34,910 nt of DNA. Source: Pseudomonadota bacterium (GTDB lineage Bacteria; Pseudomonadota; Gammaproteobacteria; Pseudomonadales; Moraxellaceae). Shown here one piece after another: positions 30,666-34,910 of the stretch (positions are counted from its first letter, which is position 1; each line of letters begins with the position of its first letter). Position numbers and translations under genes: made by a program. The stretch spans positions 1-34,910 of the forward strand of contig JAJZUM010000005.1 of the NCBI GenBank assembly GCA_021848605.1. The letters are read 5' to 3'. Below the pieces are notes generated by a model, which did no database searches, had not been told where the DNA came from, and was given only the letters and a program-made list of their open reading frames with translations.

Positions 30666-32087
30666 TCAGGGCATCGGGACTTGCACGGGGTTGTTGTCCA
30701 GGCCGTAGTACAATTGTAAGTCGCCATTTGCGCCAACCATGGCATGAACTTTATCCGGGCTGAACCATAAACCTTGCGCTCGAAAGTCCTCCAGGGTCAG
30801 TTTGGCTTTCAGGCCATGCCCCATGTCCAGTGGAGCCTTGGTATATCGGCGTAACTGCTGCAGTGCCGGCGCCAAAGGAACCTTAAGGCTGAGCTCAATT
30901 TGCTTGCGCAATTCATGCCCCAGCATCCACGATGCAGTTCGCGCCAGAAAACTTGTTGTCGAAAGTGCATAATCGACCTGGGTAAACGACAAGGAACCGG
31001 TCTGTGGATCCATGACGGGTGTCGCCTCAAGCACAATCATACCAGCAAATGGCTGATCCAGTTGTAATACCAGCACAGCTCGATCGGCATGACCGTAAAC
31101 CTGCACCGAGCGAATCGTGACCTGATGACCGTGTACCATCAGAGTACGCCCCGCTATACTTTGATTGAGCAATGCATCTGCTTTACTCAAAGGCATGCCA
31201 AAAAGCAAACCAACCCGGAATCCCGGCCTGGACGCCCAGGGCTTGAGTGCAGGCAAGGGCGGTACGGGCTGAGCCACCGGACGCTCACCAAGAACTTCCG
31301 GACGGGCCTTCAACTGAATATCCAGGTTCACGATCGAACCGGCACCATCGAGCTGGCTCAAAGCCAAATCACTGGGGTGGAGCAGCAGCCAAAGACCATG
31401 TCCCATGTCAACTGGCTGGTTGAGTATGGGCCACACAGCCATCAAAGCCGAGCGAACGCCATCAGCGCTCAGAGCCTGAGTCAGCTCATCCTGGACCAGA
31501 CGATTAACTTGATCATGAATCCAAGGCAGACTGAGCAGGCTCCCTACATCCAGATTAAGTGCGGTAACCCGGCATGCCCTCAGCCAGTCCATCTTCCAGG
31601 CCCCAGGCTGCACCGATACCCCACCCATCTGCAATACGGAAAGAGTCCCATCCAGAGAAAACCGGATCCGCGCCGGTGCCTCACCGAAGCCGCAACCGGC
31701 AAGGGTGGCATGGCCCAGCGGCCCCGACATGGAGGCCCGAGCGGCAACGTCCACAACAGCCTGCAGGTGCAGGGCATGATGCACGACCTGCAGTTGCAGA
31801 TCATCCATGGTCAAACGGTATTCCGTCTGTACCGCCACCCTCAACCCCCCCAAAGCTGCAACAGCCATCTGTTTGCTGCTTTGACCAGCCAGCAAAGGTT
31901 TGGGCAGATGGTGCAAAACATCAGCACGCACACTCTGCAGATTGAGTGCAACCGGCACATTAATTTCGGATTCCGTTTGCACAGGAACAGCACTTGGAGA
32001 CGGATCATTGGCAGGCAGCCGTACCTCGTGTCCAGCGCAACCGGCAAACATCAACGCCAGTAAAACCCAAAATAGACGCATGTTCAT
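30666..32087 (-). CDS. DUF4403 family lipoprotein
   Basis: A 473-residue exported lipoprotein with lipobox FAGC (Cys17 from the start at 32087). The start was chosen because GAGGA lies six bases upstream; an earlier ATG at 32111 overlaps the preceding gene's stop. The mature protein is beta-rich with repeated 'lipid-binding-like' strands and helices, and segments such as 'SEINVPVALNLQSV', 'LNLDVGSLLSLPWIHDQVNRLV' and 'FSLDG', which match my recollection of DUF4403. That family is of unknown function and is related in fold to lipid-binding proteins, so an envelope lipid role is a guess. Last gene of the cluster, 20 bases after the hydrolase gene. Confidence 0.7.
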   Translation of the reverse strand: MNMRLFWVLLALMFAGCAGHEVRLPANDPSPSAVPVQTESEINVPVALNLQSVRADVLHHLPKPLLAGQSSKQMAVAALGGLRVAVQTEYRLTMDDLQLQVVHHALHLQAVVDVAARASMSGPLGHATLAGCGFGEAPARIRFSLDGTLSVLQMGGVSVQPGAWKMDWLRACRVTALNLDVGSLLSLPWIHDQVNRLVQDELTQALSADGVRSALMAVWPILNQPVDMGHGLWLLLHPSDLALSQLDGAGSIVNLDIQLKARPEVLGERPVAQPVPPLPALKPWASRPGFRVGLLFGMPLSKADALLNQSIAGRTLMVHGHQVTIRSVQVYGHADRAVLVLQLDQPFAGMIVLEATPVMDPQTGSLSFTQVDYALSTTSFLARTASWMLGHELRKQIELSLKVPLAPALQQLRRYTKAPLDMGHGLKAKLTLEDFRAQGLWFSPDKVHAMVGANGDLQLYYGLDNNPVQVPMP

Positions 32088-32107
32088 GCTGTTTCCTCGC
32101 ATCCAGC

Positions 32108-32767
32108 TCACGACAAACGCTCGGTGAACAAACGATCAGCAACATAAGGATTGGTTTGACGTTCAGCTCCGAAGGTTGACATCGGGCCATGCCCTGGGAC
32201 GAACTGAACCTGATTCCCCAAAGCAAAAAGCCGGGTACGGATTGAGCGAATCAATTCTGGACCATCACCCCCCGGAAAGTCACTGCGCCCAATTGAGCCC
32301 GCAAACAACACATCACCCACCCAGGCCAGTTGTTGTTCATGATGGTAGAGCACCACATGACCAGGCGTATGGCCGGGGCAATGCAAAACCTGAAACTGCT
32401 CGTACCCCAGTCTCAGCACATCACCATGATCCAGCCAACGATCCGGGACAAACGCCTCGGCCTGGGGCAGGCCAAAGCGAGCCGCTGCGGCGGGCACCAG
32501 ATCAAGCCAATAGGCATCAGCCTGATGAGGTCCCTCGACCGGCCCCCAGCCCATAGACCTAAGGGCTGCAACAGCCCCCACATGATCGACATGGCCATGG
32601 GTCACCCACAACTTTCCGGGCTGCAGCTGTTGTTGACGCACCAAAGCCAATATTCGATCAATGTCACCACCGGCATCAATCAGTGCCGCTTCTCCGGTCT
32701 GGTCACACCAGACCAGCGTACAGTTCTGCTGCAGGGGTGTGACTGGAATAATCCTGTATTGCAACAT
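32108..32767 (-). CDS. Metallo-beta-lactamase fold hydrolase, YcbL/glyoxalase II-like
   Basis: A 219-residue cytoplasmic hydrolase. The metal motif HxHxDH is His57, His59, Asp61, His62 ('THGHVDHVG'); further ligands are the His of 'CPGHTPGHV', the Asp of 'VGDVLFAGSIGRSDFPGG' and the His of 'VPGHGP'. This pattern is that of YcbL-type glyoxalase II proteins, which hydrolyse S-lactoylglutathione or similar thioesters. The ATG at 32767 is preferred (AGAGG seven bases upstream) to a TTG at 32782. It starts 11 bases after the accA stop. Confidence 0.88.
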   Translation of the reverse strand: MLQYRIIPVTPLQQNCTLVWCDQTGEAALIDAGGDIDRILALVRQQQLQPGKLWVTHGHVDHVGAVAALRSMGWGPVEGPHQADAYWLDLVPAAAARFGLPQAEAFVPDRWLDHGDVLRLGYEQFQVLHCPGHTPGHVVLYHHEQQLAWVGDVLFAGSIGRSDFPGGDGPELIRSIRTRLFALGNQVQFVPGHGPMSTFGAERQTNPYVADRLFTERLS

Positions 32768-32778
32768 CGCCAAACCTC

Positions 32779-33735
32779 TCAAACCACACTCGAACCATAA
32801 CTCATGATGCGCTGATAACGACGCTCCAGTAGGGCTGAAACATCCATGGAGCGCAGCTTTTTCAGATGTTTGAGCAACGACTTGCGCAGATGGTCTGCCA
32901 CAACGTCAACTTGGCGGTGAGCACCACCTAAGGGTTCAACCACAATATCATCAATCAGGCCGAGATGTTTGAGTCGCTGTGCGGTCAAGCCCATGGCCTC
33001 AGCAGCGTCTGGTGCCTTTTCCGCTGTTTTCCATAGAATGGAGGCACAGCCCTCTGGAGAAATAACCGAATAGGTACTGTACTGCAGCATCTGCACGACA
33101 TCACCAACCCCAATGGCCAATGCTCCGCCGGAGCCACCTTCACCGATGACCGTGCAGATGATCGGCGTTTTCAGACGAGACATCACTGCCAGATTACGGG
33201 CAATCGCTTCAGACTGCCCACGTTCTTCAGCATCAATACCCGGATAGGCACCGGGGGTATCAATAAAGGTAATAATCGGGAGCCGAAAACGCTCAGCCAT
33301 CTCGAACAAACGTAGGGCTTTTCGATAACCATCCGGCTTGGGCATACCAAAATTGCGCCAGACCTTTTCTTTGACATCTCGACCCTTTTGATGTCCAACC
33401 AGCATGACCGGCTCGCCCTGGAGTCGGGCCGTTCCGCCAATAATGGCAGGATCATCCGCAAAGACCCGATCACCATGGTATTCATCAAAGTCGGTAAAAA
33501 TACGGTCAATATAGTCCCTACTGTAGGGACGCAACGGGTGTCGGGACAGCTGAGAGACTTGCCATGGACTGAGCGAACTGAAAATCTCTTCCGTCATGCG
33601 CACCAACTTCTCCTCAAGCCGCATGACTTCTTCATCAATGTTCAGATTGGTCCCCTGACCCAGTTTGCGCAGTCCCTCAATCTTGGACTGCAGGTCTGCG
33701 ATCGGTTGTTCAAAATCGAGATAATTCGGATTCAC
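32779..33735 (-). CDS. accA: Acetyl-CoA carboxylase carboxyltransferase subunit alpha
   Basis: With AccD it transfers the carboxyl group from biotin to acetyl-CoA to make malonyl-CoA, the first committed step of fatty acid synthesis. 318 residues against 319 in E. coli, matching throughout: N-terminal '[18 protein letters not shown]', 'RPYSRDYI', '[13 protein letters not shown]', the oxyanion-region '[16 protein letters not shown]' and '[15 protein letters not shown]', '[14 protein letters not shown]'. The start codon overlaps the stop of the upstream deacetylase gene (ATGA), so expression is coupled. Confidence 0.97.
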   Translation of the reverse strand: MNPNYLDFEQPIADLQSKIEGLRKLGQGTNLNIDEEVMRLEEKLVRMTEEIFSSLSPWQVSQLSRHPLRPYSRDYIDRIFTDFDEYHGDRVFADDPAIIGGTARLQGEPVMLVGHQKGRDVKEKVWRNFGMPKPDGYRKALRLFEMAERFRLPIITFIDTPGAYPGIDAEERGQSEAIARNLAVMSRLKTPIICTVIGEGGSGGALAIGVGDVVQMLQYSTYSVISPEGCASILWKTAEKAPDAAEAMGLTAQRLKHLGLIDDIVVEPLGGAHRQVDVVADHLRKSLLKHLKKLRSMDVSALLERRYQRIMSYGSSVV

Positions 33736-34547
33736 GCCATGGACTCCTTATGGCCATTCATTCCCAGATCGGTACGCCGCAACAGCTTCAAATCACGGAG
33801 ACGGCACTGCGCTTCAAACCAGCCACTTGCCAGCGCCTCGAATTCAACCGGCCGGGTAGCGCTCAAAACATCGTCCCGATCATAATGGCCGGGATGGCAC
33901 ATGATCAAGCCCTGATCACTCAGGCTATCCAGCCAATGCAGCATGTAACGCTGAAAAGCCGATGCTTCAAAATGATAGACTCCGGCAAAATCCGTATTCA
34001 TACAGCAATCCTGAGGTAATGCATGACCTCCCAGCAACTGGATGACCCAAGCCTTAAAGCCACGCCATGAGCGCGTCACCGTTGAACGCAACGGCAAAAT
34101 ACGGCCATAACGCTCCTGCAACACATGCAGCATGGCCTGACGAATCTGCGGCAATTGGTGCACATGCTGGTGACCATCAATATAATCAGGCTCTCGCCCA
34201 ATGGCCTGTTCAAAGGCATCAAGTTGAGCATGCCAGAATCCATGCAGGTCTTTCATGGTCCATTGCTGCAAATAAGAGCGTCTCCAGACTTCACCCAACG
34301 ACCAGCAAAGCCGACCCTCAATCGATTGGGTTAAAGAAAAGTGCAATCCAAGCGCCAGATCGCTACAGGCCAGCAAATCAGGCGCATGTTCCCTACACGC
34401 TGCTGATTCCGCAAAAATACTGGTTCCGGACAACAAGCCTTTGGCTGCCAGTGCAAGAATAGCCCGATCAATCGGTTCGGACTGGGCAAAATCATCAGCG
34501 ATCAGCCATAGCCGACGCGAGGGTGTTCCATCAGGAGTGTCTGCCAT
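33732..34547 (-). CDS. ChbG/HpnK (YdjC) family deacetylase
   Basis: A 271-residue metal-dependent carbohydrate deacetylase. Motifs: Asp18-Asp19 in 'LIADDFAQS', His in 'LGLHFSLT', '[13 protein letters not shown]' with metal-binding histidines, and 'MCHPGHYD'. Members remove acetyl groups from chito-oligosaccharides (ChbG) or act in hopanoid side-chain synthesis (HpnK). No hopanoid genes are visible, but a GtrA-type membrane protein lies upstream, so lipid-linked sugar modification is plausible. The ATG at 34547 was chosen over a TTG two codons upstream. It overlaps GtrA by 17 bases and accA by four. Confidence 0.82.
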   Translation of the reverse strand: MADTPDGTPSRRLWLIADDFAQSEPIDRAILALAAKGLLSGTSIFAESAACREHAPDLLACSDLALGLHFSLTQSIEGRLCWSLGEVWRRSYLQQWTMKDLHGFWHAQLDAFEQAIGREPDYIDGHQHVHQLPQIRQAMLHVLQERYGRILPLRSTVTRSWRGFKAWVIQLLGGHALPQDCCMNTDFAGVYHFEASAFQRYMLHWLDSLSDQGLIMCHPGHYDRDDVLSATRPVEFEALASGWFEAQCRLRDLKLLRRTDLGMNGHKESMA

Positions 34548-34910
34548 ACGCAAAAGCCCAGAATTTACTGATCAAGAAAGTAAGAACCGCCACGACTACC
34601 AGCACGATTGCCAATGAGACATAGTAGGGTATTGCTGGGAAGTCCTGCAACAAGAGCGCAAAAAGCAGCTGGTTGAGCGCAAACGACATCAAGGCCACCA
34701 TGGCAAAACGAGGCAGTGTCTGCCGGTGCCCGTGTCCAACCTGAAAGGTCAAACGACGGTGCCCGAAATAACTGACCCAAAAGGCACAGCAAAAAGCAAG
34801 GATGTTGGCATGCAGTGGCAGCACAGACCAACGTCCCACCAGCAACAGAACCAAAAAGTAATGCACGACAAAGGCAGAGCCGCCGACCAGAACAAACCAG
34901 AACAATTGCC
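34531..34910 (-). CDS. GtrA-like membrane protein, 5' end outside the window
   Basis: At least 126 residues with four hydrophobic helices and the GtrA pattern ('LVGGSAFVVHYFLVLLL' near the beginning, 'NILAFCCAFWVSYFGHRRLTF' in the second helix pair, '[14 protein letters not shown]' at the end). GtrA proteins are thought to flip or hold undecaprenyl-phosphate-linked glucose. The reading frame is still open at the window edge. The apparent start at 34905 is a TTG inside the first helix, so the true start is probably beyond 34910. Confidence 0.8.
   Translation of the reverse strand, partial: QLFWFVLVGGSAFVVHYFLVLLLVGRWSVLPLHANILAFCCAFWVSYFGHRRLTFQVGHGHRQTLPRFAMVALMSFALNQLLFALLLQDFPAIPYYVSLAIVLVVVAVLTFLISKFWAFAYGRHS

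Overview
The window looks like the chromosome of a gammaproteobacterium of moderate GC content. The ycfL-lpoB pair, the cytochrome c5-c4/engB/polA neighbourhood, the gltB-gltD-hemE order (as in Pseudomonas), a YheV-like zinc-ribbon gene and EarP all fit that class. I cannot name a genus. Almost everything is core housekeeping; the accessory material is a small toxin-antitoxin plus IS66-remnant patch near 14.3-15.6 kb and an arsenic-resistance operon near 27.2-29.2 kb.

Layout. (1) 1-1.9 kb, + strand: three outer-membrane-type lipoproteins (YcfL family, LpoB family, and an uncharacterised one), probably serving cell-wall synthesis. (2) 1.9-5.6 kb, - strand: clpB behind a heat-shock-type promoter, preceded by a cytochrome c5/c4 pair. 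(3) 5.7-8.5 kb, + strand: engB, then an orphan PgaB-like protein whose deacetylase active site is gone while its hydrolase domain is kept. (4) polA on the - strand, with a degenerate proofreading domain. (5) 11.4-14.3 kb, + strand: an unrecognised helical protein translationally coupled to a PAS/GAF/GGDEF diguanylate cyclase. (6) A DinJ/YafQ-type toxin-antitoxin module and a decayed IS66 remnant with a frameshift at an A6 run. (7) A YheV-like protein (-) divergent from earP (+), which overlaps a 1027-residue cytoplasmic histidine kinase carrying three CxxC motifs at its N-terminus. (8) 20-27.1 kb, - strand: gltB-gltD-hemE. (9) 27.2-29.2 kb, + strand: arsR-arsC-acr3 with a clear promoter and palindromic operator. 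(10) yajQ and a hot-dog-fold protein (+). (11) 30.5-34.9 kb, - strand: GtrA-like membrane protein, ChbG/HpnK deacetylase, accA, metallo-beta-lactamase hydrolase and a DUF4403 lipoprotein, closed by a probable intrinsic terminator.

Functionally, arsR-arsC-acr3 is a complete regulator, reductase and efflux set. gltBD makes glutamate; hemE feeds haem synthesis and c4/c5 are haem proteins. accA starts fatty-acid synthesis, with envelope-related neighbours (GtrA, HpnK-like, DUF4403). No obviously new multi-gene defence system is visible. The most unusual content is the catalytically degenerate PgaB homologue, the Pol I without a visible proofreading triad, the unknown protein coupled to a diguanylate cyclase, the Cys-rich sensor kinase downstream of an earP that lacks its usual efp neighbour, and two perfect or near-perfect 17-bp tandem duplications that each span a stop codon.
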